Counted from the first letter of the stretch, positions 1 through 9,291 are shown. The stretch: 64,000 bases of DNA from JAJYUU01 sp963822955 (GCA_963822955.1 CAWGJS010000002.1:930001-994000); one strand, 5' to 3'. The notes: generated by a model not told the origin, from the sequence alone. Numbers and translations are program-made.

Positions 1-222
1 GTAGACCGCTTGCTTGCTGCGCAAGGAGTTGAGCAAGAACCCCAGCGTCGGGATCGTCCACAAGACCGTCAGGATGATGACGACAAACGAGGCGACCGGG
101 CTGCTGAAGGCCGACCGGATGGCCCTGCGGGCCTCGCGGCCGCGCAGCACCGTGCCCACACGTATCTGTCGCCCGGCGCCCGGCAGTTCGGTGTCGAGGA
201 TGGGTGGGTTCGAGGAGGTCAT
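1..222 (-). CDS. Sugar ABC transporter permease (MalG-like), 5' part only
   Basis: Inner-membrane permease subunit of a carbohydrate ABC importer; only the first ~74 codons lie in the window and the rest is off the left edge. The start at 222 forms an ATGA overlap with the stop of the upstream permease, so the two are translationally coupled. Visible are a ~35-residue cytoplasmic lead and the first membrane segment (VASFVVIILTVLW), followed by TIPTLGFLLNSLRSK, the usual beginning of MalG-type permeases just after TM1. Order (binding protein, MalF-like, MalG-like) is the standard one. The substrate cannot be told from this fragment. Confidence 0.85.
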   Translation of the reverse strand, partial: MTSSNPPILDTELPGAGRQIRVGTVLRGREARRAIRSAFSSPVASFVVIILTVLWTIPTLGFLLNSLRSKQAVY

Positions 223-1298
223 CCGATAGCCCTTTGCCTGCGAAGCTGCCTGATGTTGTACGCCACCAACGGCACGACGCAGAGGAAGAGGATGACGGCC
301 AGCGCCGCCCCCCGGCCGGACTGGAACGTCACGAAGAGGTCGTCGTACATCTGCCGGGCGAGAACGTCGGTGTTGAAGTCGCCGTTGGTCACGGTGCGCA
401 CGATGTCGAAGATCTTCAGCGACATGATCGTAACCGTCGTCAGGACAACGACCAGCGTGCCGCGAATCATCGGAATCTGGACCTTGGTGAACAGCTTGTA
501 GCCCGTCGCACCGTCGACCTGCGCGGCCTCGATGATCTCGTCCGGGATGGCCTTGAGTGCCGCCGCGAGTACTACCATGGCGAAGCCGGTTTCGATCCAG
601 ATCAAGATCATCATAAGCAGGAACGTGTTGCCCGGCGGGGTTTGAATCCAGTCCGGCGGATGTTTCCAGCCCAGCGACAGCACGATCTGGGAGAGCAGGC
701 CGGTCTGGCTGCCGGATTTGCCGTTAGGCAGGTAGACCGGCGGGTTGTAAATCAGCTCCCAGATCAGGGAGGCACCGACAAACGAGATGGCGGTGGGCAT
801 GAAGATCATCGTCTTGAAGAACGACGTGTAGTGCATCCGGTCCATCAGCAGTGCGACCAGCAGCCCGACACCCACGGTCACCACCGGCACGATCGCGATC
901 CACAGCACTGTCCGGATGAGCGTGCCGCGGGTGTAGGGGTCGGTGAAAGCGAACGCGTAATTGGATCCGCCGACGAATTTCGCAGTGATCGGAACCAGCT
1001 TGCCGCCGACGAGCGTGAACTTCTGCCCGGTCGCCTGGGTGTTGGTGAGGCTCAGCCAGAACGTATTGATGGCCGGGATGACGAGCCCGGCCATCGCGAG
1101 CACGACGGCCGGACCTACGCAGACCACGATCGCTATCGGCCGCTGCAGGCGGCCCCTCGCCCGCTCGGCCAGGAGGAAGATGATCAGCAGGATGGCGAGA
1201 AATCCGCCGACGACTTCGACGACGTCGACCAATTTCGTTGCAGCCAGGCTCGCAGTGCTTGCGAGAACGAACCTGGATGCTTCGCCTGATGCTGTCAT
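219..1298 (-). CDS. Sugar ABC transporter permease (MalF-like)
   Basis: Membrane permease of the same carbohydrate importer, 359 aa. Start ATG at 1298 is preferred over an upstream start at 1373 because the extra 25 residues are Arg/Pro-rich and unlike the family. It has about six or more hydrophobic segments; after TM1 come long periplasmic stretches (GGSNYAFAFTDPYTRGTL), and the EAA loop that contacts the ATPase is visible near the C-terminus (AALKAIPDEIIEAAQVDGA, family EAAxxDGA pattern). A Pro/Asn-rich periplasmic loop between TMs 3 and 4 is longer than usual. No ATPase gene is in the window; such importers often use a shared MsiK-type ATPase encoded elsewhere, which is inference here. 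Confidence 0.9.
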   Translation of the reverse strand: MTASGEASRFVLASTASLAATKLVDVVEVVGGFLAILLIIFLLAERARGRLQRPIAIVVCVGPAVVLAMAGLVIPAINTFWLSLTNTQATGQKFTLVGGKLVPITAKFVGGSNYAFAFTDPYTRGTLIRTVLWIAIVPVVTVGVGLLVALLMDRMHYTSFFKTMIFMPTAISFVGASLIWELIYNPPVYLPNGKSGSQTGLLSQIVLSLGWKHPPDWIQTPPGNTFLLMMILIWIETGFAMVVLAAALKAIPDEIIEAAQVDGATGYKLFTKVQIPMIRGTLVVVLTTVTIMSLKIFDIVRTVTNGDFNTDVLARQMYDDLFVTFQSGRGAALAVILFLCVVPLVAYNIRQLRRQRAIG

Positions 1299-1424
1299 GA
1301 GAGAGCCCCGTTTCTCGGCCGGCCGGTCCGGAACGGCCCGGCGACCGGGCCGGCGGGGGCGGTCCGCAAGCACATCTGCCGCGGACCGCCCCCGTTACTG
1401 GCGTTGGTCACCCGCCGGTTCAGA

Positions 1425-2783
1425 TCAGCTGCTGGGCCAGGCCGCGTCGATCTGCTTGGCAATGGTAGCGACCGGCGTGCTCGGGCTGCTGAACCAGTTG
1501 ACCATCGACTTCCACTCCTGGCCCGCGCCGACGGCGGCCGGCATCGCGTCGGAAGCGTCGAACGCGAAGGTCGCGTTCGGGTCGGCGAGGTACTTCGCCG
1601 ACAACTGGTCGATTGGGTCGGTGTAGAGGCTCTGATCCACCTTCTGGTTCGCCGAAACCCAGCCCCTGGCGACCTTGATCCGGCTGTCCGCCCACTGCGG
1701 GCTCGACAGGTAGTTCTGCACCGCCTGAGTCGCCGGGTCGGAGGAGAACGCGGTCACGAACTCGCCGCCACCTTCAACAGGGGTGGGGATCGCCGGGTTG
1801 ACCGCGGGCAGCTTGAAAGCGAAAATATCGCCGTTCGGGCTGACCGTTGTGCCAGCCGGCCACTGCGCCTCGTAGAACGACGCCTGCTGCAGCATCGCGC
1901 ACTGGTTCTTCTGGATCGGGTAGCCAGCGTTCTGGAACTGCGTGCCGGCGATCGACTGGACGTTGCCGAAGCCGCCGTTGACCCACGCCGGGTTCTGCAT
2001 CCAGTTGTGCACGATCGTCATCGCGTCCAGGATCTGCGGGCTGTCGAACTTGACCTTGTGGGAGATCCAGTCCGCGTAGACCTGGGCGCCGTACTTGCCG
2101 AGCACGACCTCCTCGAGCCAGTCCGTGGCCGGCCAGCCACTCGCCGTTCCCGAGCCGATCCCGCCACACCACGGCTTGGTGGTACCGCTCTTGGCGATCT
2201 TGGCGGACAGCGACATCAGCGCCGCCCACGTGGTCGGCACCTGGTAGCCGTGCGCCTTGAAGAACTTCGGCGAGTACCACACCAGCGACTTCATGTTCGC
2301 GCTCATGGGAGCTGCGTAGAACGTGCCGCCGACCGAACCGTAGTTCTTCCAGTACTGGCTCCAGTTCGCCTCGTTGGCGACGGTCTGGGCCGGCGGCTTC
2401 TTGACGGCGCCGGCCTCCACCATCTGCGTAAGCAGACCGGGCTGCGGGATGAGCGCCAGGTCCGGCGGATTGCCACCGTTGACCTTCACCGGAAGGTCGG
2501 ACTCGAACGTATTCGAACCCGTGTAGTTGATCGTGATGCCGGTGCAATGCTCGAACTGCGACCAGGACTTCGCCAGCGAGTTCGACTCCGGGCTAATGAT
2601 GGATCCGAAGATCGTGACGGTGCCCTTGGGGCCGGCGTAGGAGTTGAACTGTGCGCACGCGCCGGTCAGCGTGGCATGGGTCGACGAGTTCGAGGATGGA
2701 CTTCCGCTGCTTCCCCCGCAGGCCGCAAGAGCAAGCACCGAGGTGCCGATGATGGCAGTGGCGACCGCCGATCGTTTGTGCAT
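1425..2783 (-). CDS. Sugar ABC transporter substrate-binding lipoprotein
   Basis: Extracytoplasmic solute-binding protein of the importer, 452 aa. The N-terminus is a type II signal peptide (MHKRSAVATAIIG, then lipobox LAAC with Cys about residue 22) followed by a Gly/Ser linker. The mature part has the type I periplasmic-binding fold features of the MalE/AglE group: WSQFEHCTGITINYTGSN at the start, PDLALIPQPGLL, and a Trp-rich ligand cleft. The RBS AAAGGG sits 8-9 bases before ATG 2783. It is the first gene of the operon; 126 bases separate it from the MalF-like gene. An alpha-glucoside or similar oligosaccharide ligand is possible, not shown. Confidence 0.9.
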   Translation of the reverse strand: MHKRSAVATAIIGTSVLALAACGGSSGSPSSNSSTHATLTGACAQFNSYAGPKGTVTIFGSIISPESNSLAKSWSQFEHCTGITINYTGSNTFESDLPVKVNGGNPPDLALIPQPGLLTQMVEAGAVKKPPAQTVANEANWSQYWKNYGSVGGTFYAAPMSANMKSLVWYSPKFFKAHGYQVPTTWAALMSLSAKIAKSGTTKPWCGGIGSGTASGWPATDWLEEVVLGKYGAQVYADWISHKVKFDSPQILDAMTIVHNWMQNPAWVNGGFGNVQSIAGTQFQNAGYPIQKNQCAMLQQASFYEAQWPAGTTVSPNGDIFAFKLPAVNPAIPTPVEGGGEFVTAFSSDPATQAVQNYLSSPQWADSRIKVARGWVSANQKVDQSLYTDPIDQLSAKYLADPNATFAFDASDAMPAAVGAGQEWKSMVNWFSSPSTPVATIAKQIDAAWPSS

Positions 2784-3915
2784 TTCTGATTCCCTTTCTG
2801 CAACTCGCGCAGACGTTCCCGCAGGTCGCTACCAATTCGTTACCAATTACCAAACAAGAGAGGTCGGCTATCGACGGTATTCCATCTCGCCTGTCTGCGG
2901 TAGATGTAACGCGCTGACCATGTCTCCGTTGTCAGAGCTTCCTACCTCCAATAACTTGCTCCCGTCAAGCCCTTTCGCGCCGATCGCGAACCTGGTCGGG
3001 TTGGCCGCTGCCGGGCAGCCGACCGGCCCGGCTCGGTGGCCGCCCGCGCGGCACCGAAATCCGTGCGGGGGCGCGCTGCCAGGATTGCGGAACGCACGCG
3101 CGAGGCGATGGCCTCTTGACGATGGCTGCCTCGGCGGTGCGCGAAACGGCGAACTTGAGCCGTTCCGGGAGGTCGCCGATCCACGCGAGCGGGCGGCTGC
3201 TCGATCAAGGTCTCGATGCTCTGGTCAGGTACTGGGCCGGGGATTTCCAGCCAGTCCCGGTGCAGCAACCGAGGATCCCCGTGCGGGTGGCTCCGGTGTG
3301 GCCGCACCGGCGGCAGGTACGGCGGGCGCTGCCGTGGGAGGGCATCTTCCCCATCGGCCTGCCAGGCCCTGAGGCGCTAGCTGTACCAGACAGCGAGCAG
3401 GTGGACGCCCACTAAGCAGCATTTGCACCGCGATGTCTGCCTCGTCGCCGATTGCGCGAGCGAGGCGGGCCGGGGTCGCCGCCGCGGGCGCGTGCGCCGC
3501 TTTCAACGGATCCGTGGGTCGATGGCTGGCCTGTTCGGCGCGGTCACTGTTTTGCCCTGCCGGGCCGACTCTGTCGCTCATCATGACGATGTGTGGCCCA
3601 GCCTTCGGTCACGCCAAGCCTGAGGATCCGCGGTCGGAAGGCGGTCGGGCACGCTGACACTAGGGCACGACAACGCGCTCAGCTCGGCTGTTGCCGTCAT
3701 CGGAGCCAGTGCTACCGGCCGTGGATCCCCAGCCCCTTCGAGGCCTCTGGGCCGGTCAACGCCACCACCCTAACCGTTAGGGGGTCAGCACCAACTCAGC
3801 ACGCTATCGGGAACTGGCGGGAACCAACCAGGAATAACGGGCAAACGGCCGACCGCCCGAAACCCGAGTTCACAGGCCCTTTCAAGATCCGCACCAGCGC
3901 CATGACCAGCGGTTA
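2784..3915. other. Gene-free stretch upstream of the sugar importer
   Basis: I see no convincing gene in these 1.1 kb. Short open frames on both strands (for example 2942-3307 minus, 3225-3584 minus, 3593-4042 plus) are Arg/Pro/Ala-rich, lack ribosome sites and resemble no family I know. The first ~100 bases must hold the importer promoter. Three copies of TACCAA lie at 2830, 2841 and 2848, the best candidate operator. The rest could be remains of a lost regulator gene. Confidence 0.5.
2830..2853 (-). promoter_or_regulatory. Triple TACCAA repeat, candidate importer operator
   Basis: Three direct copies of TACCAA (TTGGTA on the coding strand) start at 2830, 2841 and 2848, 47-70 bases before the start of the sugar-binding lipoprotein gene and within an otherwise GC-rich interval. 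Position fits the promoter of the importer operon. No sugar-responsive regulator gene is visible nearby, so which protein would bind is unknown. Confidence 0.3.
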
Positions 3916-5151
3916 TTACCGCACGTCGAGCCCGGTGACGGCCCTACCGATGATCATGCGCTGGATCTCCGACGTGCCCTCGAAGATGGTGAAGATCTTT
4001 GCATCCCGGTGCCAGCGCTCAACCGGGAACTCGCGGGTGTAACCGTTCCCGCCCAGGATCTGGATTGCCTGCTCCGTGACCCGCACTGCGGTCTCTCCCG
4101 CGACGAGCTTCGAGATCGACCCCTCGGCATGATCGAACGGCAGGCCGTTCCTGGCCATCCAGGCGGCGCGCCAGGTAAGCAGCCGCGCCGCGTCCACCGA
4201 CGCCTGCATGTCCGCGAGCATGAATGCCACGCCCTGGTTCTGGCCGATCGGGTGACCGAACTGGACCCGCTGCGTGGAGTAATCGGTCGCGAACTCAAGC
4301 GCAGCCCTGGCGACACCCACGGCCATGGCGGCCACGCTCGGCCTCGACCGCTCGAACGTCTTCATTGCGGCTTGCTCACCCGCGCTGCCACCGCTGGCGA
4401 CCCGGGCCAGCCGGGCATCCAGCCGTTCCTTGCCGCCGACGAGGCAGCTGCCGGGAACATGCACGTCGTCCAGGATGACCTCGGCGGTGTGCGACGCGCG
4501 GATGCCGTGCTTGCGGAACTTCTGCCCCTGTGACAGCCCTGGCGTTCCGGGCGGCACGATAAAGGTCGCCTGTCCGCGGCTGCCAAGGGCCGGATCGACC
4601 GACGCCACGACGACGTGAACGTCGGCGATACCACCGTTGGTCGCCCAGGTCTTAGTTCCGTTCAGCACCCATTCGTCCGTCGCCTGGTTGTACACGGCGC
4701 GAGTGCGGATAGCACCGACGTCGCTGCCCGCGTCAGGCTCCGACGAGCAGAACGCGCCCAGCTTGACGTCCCCCGGGCTACCGAACATCTGCGGCAGCCA
4801 CTCGCCGATCTGCTCCTCCGTCCCGTTGCTCGCGACCGCGACGGCGGCCAGGCCCGAGCCGGCGAGCGACAGCCCGATCCCGGCATCACCCCAGAACAGC
4901 TCCTCGAACGCCACCACCGTGCCGAGGCCGCCGGGATCCAGCCACTGGGTCGCGAAGAAGTCGAGCGAGTACAAGCCGATCTTGGCAGCTTCCTCGATGA
5001 TCGGCCAGGGCGTCTCCTCCCGCTCATCCCACTCCGCGGCCGCCGGCCGCATGACGTCCCGCGCGAACTCGTGCAGCCAGTCCTTGGTCTGCCGGACGTC
5101 ATCGGACAACGCGAGCGAGAACCCGGGTGCGGTCTGGTCGGGGCTGCTCAT
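3916..5151 (-). CDS. Acyl-CoA dehydrogenase
   Basis: FAD flavoenzyme that introduces the alpha-beta double bond into an acyl-CoA, 411 aa, full length for the family. Start ATG at 5151 has AGGAG six bases upstream; an upstream start at 5184 lacks one. The N-terminal helical domain, the middle beta domain (LGAFCSSEPDAGSDVGAIRT, the flavin/substrate signature) and the C-terminal domain (RVQFGHPIGQNQGVAFMLAD) are all present. The likely catalytic Glu is in IFEGTSEIQR near the C-terminus, and GGNGYTREFPVER is the second signature. It stands alone on this strand, divergent from the enoyl-CoA hydratase at 5430, and both probably serve one beta-oxidation route. The chain length it prefers cannot be read. 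Confidence 0.93.
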   Translation of the reverse strand: MSSPDQTAPGFSLALSDDVRQTKDWLHEFARDVMRPAAAEWDEREETPWPIIEEAAKIGLYSLDFFATQWLDPGGLGTVVAFEELFWGDAGIGLSLAGSGLAAVAVASNGTEEQIGEWLPQMFGSPGDVKLGAFCSSEPDAGSDVGAIRTRAVYNQATDEWVLNGTKTWATNGGIADVHVVVASVDPALGSRGQATFIVPPGTPGLSQGQKFRKHGIRASHTAEVILDDVHVPGSCLVGGKERLDARLARVASGGSAGEQAAMKTFERSRPSVAAMAVGVARAALEFATDYSTQRVQFGHPIGQNQGVAFMLADMQASVDAARLLTWRAAWMARNGLPFDHAEGSISKLVAGETAVRVTEQAIQILGGNGYTREFPVERWHRDAKIFTIFEGTSEIQRMIIGRAVTGLDVR

Positions 5152-5429
5152 GTCGCTCCTCGCAGCTGTGCTGCCAGTTAGCACCGGCTCCGGACGGCGC
5201 CGGTGGATATTGGTAAGTTACCCGCTGGTAAAGAACTTTATGTCGCTCCCGGCCAACGCGCCACCGGTGCCGGGTTGCCTCGCACGGAGCCGGCGCTGAA
5301 TGGTGCGCCTGATGGCCACAATCTGGTATTTGTCCCGTTCTGGCAACACGTGCGGCCGCATGCCCGCCGCACTGCGCGGACCGCCTGGCATGATGGCCAG
5401 ACCCACGTTGGGAGAGGAAGCAGATCCGC

Positions 5430-6218
5430 ATGGACCTTGCCAGTTATCAGCACCTCAAGCTCGAGCGGGAGCCCGGCGGCGTCATGCTTGTGACGCTCAA
5501 CCGGCCGGCCGTGCTGAACGCCGCGCACGAGGCCATGCACTCCGAGCTTGCCACCATCTGGGCGGACCTCAGTCGCGATGACGAAACCCGGGTCGTGGTA
5601 GTCACCGGTGCTGGGCGCGCCTTCTCGGCCGGAGGCGACCTCGGCATGGTCGAGCGGCAGATCGGCAACTACGACCTCGTCACCAGCATGCTCAGGGAAA
5701 TGAGTGACCTGGTGTACAACATGGCCAACTGCGAGAAGCCGATCGTCTCGGCGATCAACGGCGTGGCTGTCGGCGCCGGGCTGGTCGTCGCGCTCCTGGC
5801 CGACATCAGCATCTGCGCGAACGACGCACGGCTGGGTGATGGCCACGTCCGGCTCGGCGTGGCCGCCGGTGATCACGCCGCCATCATCTGGCCGCTCCTG
5901 TGCGGCCTGGCGAAGGCGAAGTACTACCTGCTGACCGGGGAGATGGTGACCGGCGCGGAGGCAGAGCGGATCGGGCTGGTGTCGAAGGCGCTGCCGACCG
6001 ACGAGGTTCTCCCCGAAGCCATGCGGGTGGCGAGCCAGCTTGCGGCGGGACCCCAGCTCGCCATCCGGCTCACGAAGCGGGCGCTGAACGGCTGGGTGCG
6101 GAACGCGGGAGCGATCTTCGATCAGTCAGCTGCGTACGAGATGCTCACCTTCATGGGCGAGGACATCAAAGAGGGCCTGGCCTCGCTGCGCGAGAAGCGC
6201 GCGCCGCAATTCGGCTGA
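5430..6218 (+). CDS. Enoyl-CoA hydratase/isomerase family protein
   Basis: Crotonase-fold enzyme, 262 aa, probably hydrating enoyl-CoA made by acyl-CoA dehydrogenases such as the divergent gene next door. GRAFSAGGDLG holds the first oxyanion-hole peptide and NGVAVGAGLVVALLAD the second. At the usual two catalytic Glu positions the sequence reads GHVRLGVAAGDHAA, so one is His and the other Asp; this matches an actinobacterial subgroup carrying THVRxG...AGD at that place, whose exact reaction is not settled. A purine-rich ribosome site (GGAGAGGAAG) precedes ATG 5430. It could therefore be an isomerase, hydrolase or dehalogenase of the same fold. Confidence 0.9.
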   Translation: MDLASYQHLKLEREPGGVMLVTLNRPAVLNAAHEAMHSELATIWADLSRDDETRVVVVTGAGRAFSAGGDLGMVERQIGNYDLVTSMLREMSDLVYNMANCEKPIVSAINGVAVGAGLVVALLADISICANDARLGDGHVRLGVAAGDHAAIIWPLLCGLAKAKYYLLTGEMVTGAEAERIGLVSKALPTDEVLPEAMRVASQLAAGPQLAIRLTKRALNGWVRNAGAIFDQSAAYEMLTFMGEDIKEGLASLREKRAPQFG

Positions 6219-6242
6219 CCGGGCTCGTCCGGAAGGGTGCCG

Positions 6243-7712
6243 TTACCCGGCGTGCCGGTCCAGGAACTCGAACACATCGGCTTCGTCCACGCCGGGGAAG
6301 CTGCCGGACGGAAGCGCCAGCAGGATATGCGAGTGGGCCCGCGCCGACGGCCACACCACGCCCTCCCACCGGGCCGCGAGCGCAGCCGGCGGTCGCTGGC
6401 AGCAATCCGGGTCCGGGCAGCGCGACCGCATCCGGATCGTTGTGTCCCGGCCGCGGAACCAGCGGCTGTCCTCATACGGGGCGCCGAGGGTGATGGCAAA
6501 CCCTCGTTCCCGGCCTGAATCGATCAGCGCCGTGCACCAGTAGGTGCCAGAGGGCGTGTCCGAGTACTGGTAATACGGGCTGAACTTGTCGGCGGCTGTG
6601 AAAACCTGGCGTCCGGACCACTGCCGGCACATCCGCTGCCCCTCGATCGCGCCTGTCGGATCAGCCGGGAACACGACGCCGTCGTTCTCGTAGGCCTTGT
6701 AGATGATGCCGCCCTCGTCGTTCTTCACGAAATGGCACGGGATGCCGAGGTGGTGCGTCGCCAGGTTGGTAAACCGGTGCGCAGCCATCTCGTAGGACAC
6801 CGAGAAGACGTCGCGCAGGTCCTCGACCGAAAGATCCCGCGCGTCCTTGGCCTCACGCAGGAACCTTGCTGCCGCCTGCTCGGGTACGAGCACGGCCGCG
6901 GCGAAGTAGTTCGCCTCGACACGCTGGCGCAGGAACTCGCCGAAATCCGCCGGCGCGGAGTGGCCGAGCACGAAGTGACCCAGGGTCTGCAGCAGGACGG
7001 CTCGCGGCGTGTGCATGCCGAGCGGCTCTTGCTTGAGGTAGATGCGCCGGTTGCGCAGGTCGGTCACCGACCGGGCCGAGCGGGGCAGGTCCTGCACGTA
7101 GCGGACCGCGAAACCGTGATAACTGACCACCGATAGCAGCATGCCCTGCGACAGCGCGCCGCCGGTATAGCCAGCGGGCGCCAGCGCCTTGGCCGCGGCC
7201 GCCTCGATCTCGGCGAAGTAGTTGCCCCGTTCGCTCATCATCAGCCGCAGGCCGGCGTTGGCGGCGCGAGCCTCTTCCGGTGTTGCCGTCGGCTTAGCGC
7301 GCTGCCGGCGCAGCTCGGCATGCAGTGCCACGACGTGCTCGAGGACGTCGCTTGGTACCTTCGCGCCGACGCGCAGCGGCGGCAGGCCGAGGTCTGCCAC
7401 GGCTGGATCACGCTGGGCCTCAGCCAGCGCGATCTCCAGCTGAGCCCGGCGGCTCGGGGGCTGCCTGCGCATCAGCTCATCGGCTGAGACTGACAGCGCC
7501 GATGCCAGCGCCTCGATGAGCGACAGCTTCGGCTCGCGACGGCCATTCTCCAGCAGCGACAGCGCGGACGGCGCCCGGCCGACCCGCTGGCCAAGCTCAG
7601 CCAGGGTGAGGCCGCGCGCGCGCCTGATGTGCCGGAGCCGCTGGCCGAACAAGCTGAGATCTAGGCCGCTAACCGGCAAGGATCGGGATTCTTCCGCTGT
7701 GAAAATACTCAC
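6243..7712 (-). CDS. RamB-like XRE regulator with IrrE/ScfR-type domain
   Basis: Transcription factor of 489 aa: an XRE helix-turn-helix (about residues 20-78, LTLAELGQRVGRAPSALSLL), a linker, an IrrE-like domain about residues 150-300 and a C-terminal ScfR domain with Cys-rich RCPDPDCCQRPP near residue 430. This is the RamB family, which controls acetate and short-chain acyl metabolism in mycobacteria and corynebacteria. Divergent pairing with isocitrate lyase (7830) matches the RamB-icl arrangement and argues for control of that gene. The IrrE metal motif HExxH is not kept: the sequence around residue 245 is GHFVLGH, so it is more likely a ligand-sensing relic than a protease. Start is GTG 7712, preceded by GAAGAA. 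Confidence 0.88.
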   Translation of the reverse strand: MSIFTAEESRSLPVSGLDLSLFGQRLRHIRRARGLTLAELGQRVGRAPSALSLLENGRREPKLSLIEALASALSVSADELMRRQPPSRRAQLEIALAEAQRDPAVADLGLPPLRVGAKVPSDVLEHVVALHAELRRQRAKPTATPEEARAANAGLRLMMSERGNYFAEIEAAAAKALAPAGYTGGALSQGMLLSVVSYHGFAVRYVQDLPRSARSVTDLRNRRIYLKQEPLGMHTPRAVLLQTLGHFVLGHSAPADFGEFLRQRVEANYFAAAVLVPEQAAARFLREAKDARDLSVEDLRDVFSVSYEMAAHRFTNLATHHLGIPCHFVKNDEGGIIYKAYENDGVVFPADPTGAIEGQRMCRQWSGRQVFTAADKFSPYYQYSDTPSGTYWCTALIDSGRERGFAITLGAPYEDSRWFRGRDTTIRMRSRCPDPDCCQRPPAALAARWEGVVWPSARAHSHILLALPSGSFPGVDEADVFEFLDRHAG

Positions 7713-7829
7713 TTCTTCACTCTAGCTAAAGAGACGCTGAGTTTCAGCACCTGGTGCACTGGCGGCGGGGGTGCTGACGCGGGCAGCCTGTCAGGTATCA
7801 CCCGGGGACGGCACACCAGGAGGACAAAC
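7713..7829. promoter_or_regulatory. Divergent ramB-like/aceA promoter region
   Basis: This 117-bp interval must carry promoters for both the regulator (leftward) and isocitrate lyase (rightward). It contains the palindrome GCACCTGGTGC at 7747-7757 and an imperfect CTCTAGC/TAAAGAG pair at 7723-7736, either of which could bind the regulator. I see no clear copy of the AAAGTTTGCAAA-type RamB box described in corynebacteria. The ribosome site AGGAGG lies 7 bases before the GTG start of aceA. Confidence 0.5.
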
Positions 7830-9197
7830 GTGACCGACAGTCGCCTCGAGGGCACTCTTAACGGCTCTAACCGCTCCAACGGCAGGGCCAATGGCCATCC
7901 GCTGGCCAGCAAGGTTGAAAGTCAGGCAGCAGCGTTGCACCGTGAGTGGGCAGCAGATCCCCGCTGGGCTGGCATTGAACGCACCTACAGCGCTACCGAC
8001 GTGGTCAAGCTGCGCGGATCGGTACAAGAGGAGCACACGCTCGCCCGGCTAGGTGCCGAGCGGCTGTGGTCGCTGCTGCAGGAGGATGGTTACGTCAACG
8101 CCCTCGGCGCGCTCACCGGCAATCAGGCGGTGCAGCAGGTCAAGGCCGGACTACGGGCGATTTACCTGTCCGGCTGGCAGGTAGCCGCGGACGCGAACCT
8201 GGCTGGCCAGACCTACCCGGACCAGAGCCTCTACCCGGTGAACTCGGTCCCGGCTGTCGTCCGCCGCATCAACAACGCGCTGCTCCGTGCCGACCAGATC
8301 ACCTGGTCTGAGTCGCAGAATCAGGGTGCTCCGCACTGGCTGGCGCCGATCGTGGCGGATGCTGAGGCAGGCTTCGGTGGCGTGCTGAACGCGTTCGAGC
8401 TGATGAAGGCGATGATCGCTGCGGGTGCCGCCGCAGTGCACTGGGAGGACCAGCTTGCGTCCGAGAAGAAGTGCGGCCATCTCGGCGGCAAGGTACTGAT
8501 CCCCACCGGCCAGCACATCAAGACGCTGAACGCCGCGCGGCTCGCCGCCGACGTCTGCGGTGTGCCCAGCCTCATCGTGGCCCGTACTGACGCGCAGGCG
8601 GCGACGCTGATCACCTCTGACATCGACGAGCGGGACCAGCCGTTCGTGACCGGCGATCGTACCGCCGAGGGCTTCTACCGAGTCCGCAACGGCCTTGAGT
8701 CCTGCATCGCGCGCGGGCTGGCCTACGCGCCGCACGCTGAACTGCTCTGGATGGAGACCTCCACGCCGAACCTGGAGATTGCCCGCCAGTTCGCCGAGGC
8801 GATCAAGGACATCTACCCGGACCAGATGCTGGCCTACAACTGCTCGCCGTCATTCAACTGGCGCGCGCACCTGGACTCGGACACGATCGCCAGGTTCCAG
8901 CGGGAGCTCGGCGCGATGGGATACAAGTTCCAGTTCATCACCCTGGCCGGCTTCCACGCGCTGAACGAGTCCATGTTCACTCTTGCCCGCGGCTACGCCG
9001 AGCGCGGCATGTCGGCCTACGTGGAACTGCAGGATGCCGAGTTCGCTGCCGAGGCTGACGGTTACTCCGCGACCAGGCACCAGCGCGAGGTCGGGACCGG
9101 CTACTTCGACCAGGTGACCTCGGCGATCAGCCCGGATGCCTCCACCACGGCGCTGACCGGATCGACCGAGAGCGAGCAGTTCGCCGCAGCCCACTAA
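7830..9197 (+). CDS. aceA: Isocitrate lyase
   Basis: Splits isocitrate to glyoxylate and succinate, the first step of the glyoxylate shunt, letting the cell grow on acetate and fatty acids. 455 aa, GTG start at 7830 with AGGAGG at ideal distance. The signature KKCGHLGGKVLIPT (about residues 212-225) carries the catalytic Cys; WSESQNQGAPHWLAPIVADA and VARTDAQAATLI are further active-site blocks. The N-terminus is about 20 residues longer than in mycobacterial Icl1 and Asn/Gly-rich. It is divergent from the RamB-like regulator and followed by a hairpin terminator at 9239. No malate synthase gene is nearby. Confidence 0.97.
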   Translation: MTDSRLEGTLNGSNRSNGRANGHPLASKVESQAAALHREWAADPRWAGIERTYSATDVVKLRGSVQEEHTLARLGAERLWSLLQEDGYVNALGALTGNQAVQQVKAGLRAIYLSGWQVAADANLAGQTYPDQSLYPVNSVPAVVRRINNALLRADQITWSESQNQGAPHWLAPIVADAEAGFGGVLNAFELMKAMIAAGAAAVHWEDQLASEKKCGHLGGKVLIPTGQHIKTLNAARLAADVCGVPSLIVARTDAQAATLITSDIDERDQPFVTGDRTAEGFYRVRNGLESCIARGLAYAPHAELLWMETSTPNLEIARQFAEAIKDIYPDQMLAYNCSPSFNWRAHLDSDTIARFQRELGAMGYKFQFITLAGFHALNESMFTLARGYAERGMSAYVELQDAEFAAEADGYSATRHQREVGTGYFDQVTSAISPDASTTALTGSTESEQFAAAH

Positions 9198-9238
9198 ACC
9201 CGCCTCCCGGAGGAGCCCTGCCCATCCTCCCGCACTGG

Positions 9239-9263
9239 CCTCCCGCGCGCCGATGGCGGGAGG
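9239..9263 (+). terminator. Hairpin after aceA
   Basis: Perfect 8-bp stem CCTCCCGC (9239-9246) and GCGGGAGG (9256-9263) with a 9-base loop, 41 bases after the aceA stop. There is no U-run, as is common in actinomycetes. It may also end the convergent small gene at 9292. Confidence 0.6.
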
Positions 9264-9291
9264 ACTGCCAGGGCGGCAGGGGTGGGCAGGC

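Noticed and set aside
204..1289. Long plus-strand frame opposite the sugar permease
   Set aside because: Arg/Asp/His-rich shadow of the permease gene with no ribosome site; the minus strand has membrane helices and the EAA loop.
1404..2789. Long plus-strand frame opposite the binding lipoprotein
   Set aside because: Shadow of a gene with a clear signal peptide and fold; composition is Arg/Leu/Asp-rich.
2942..3584. Regulator or transposase gene upstream of the importer
   Set aside because: The frames are short, lack starts with ribosome sites and show no helix-turn-helix or catalytic motif.
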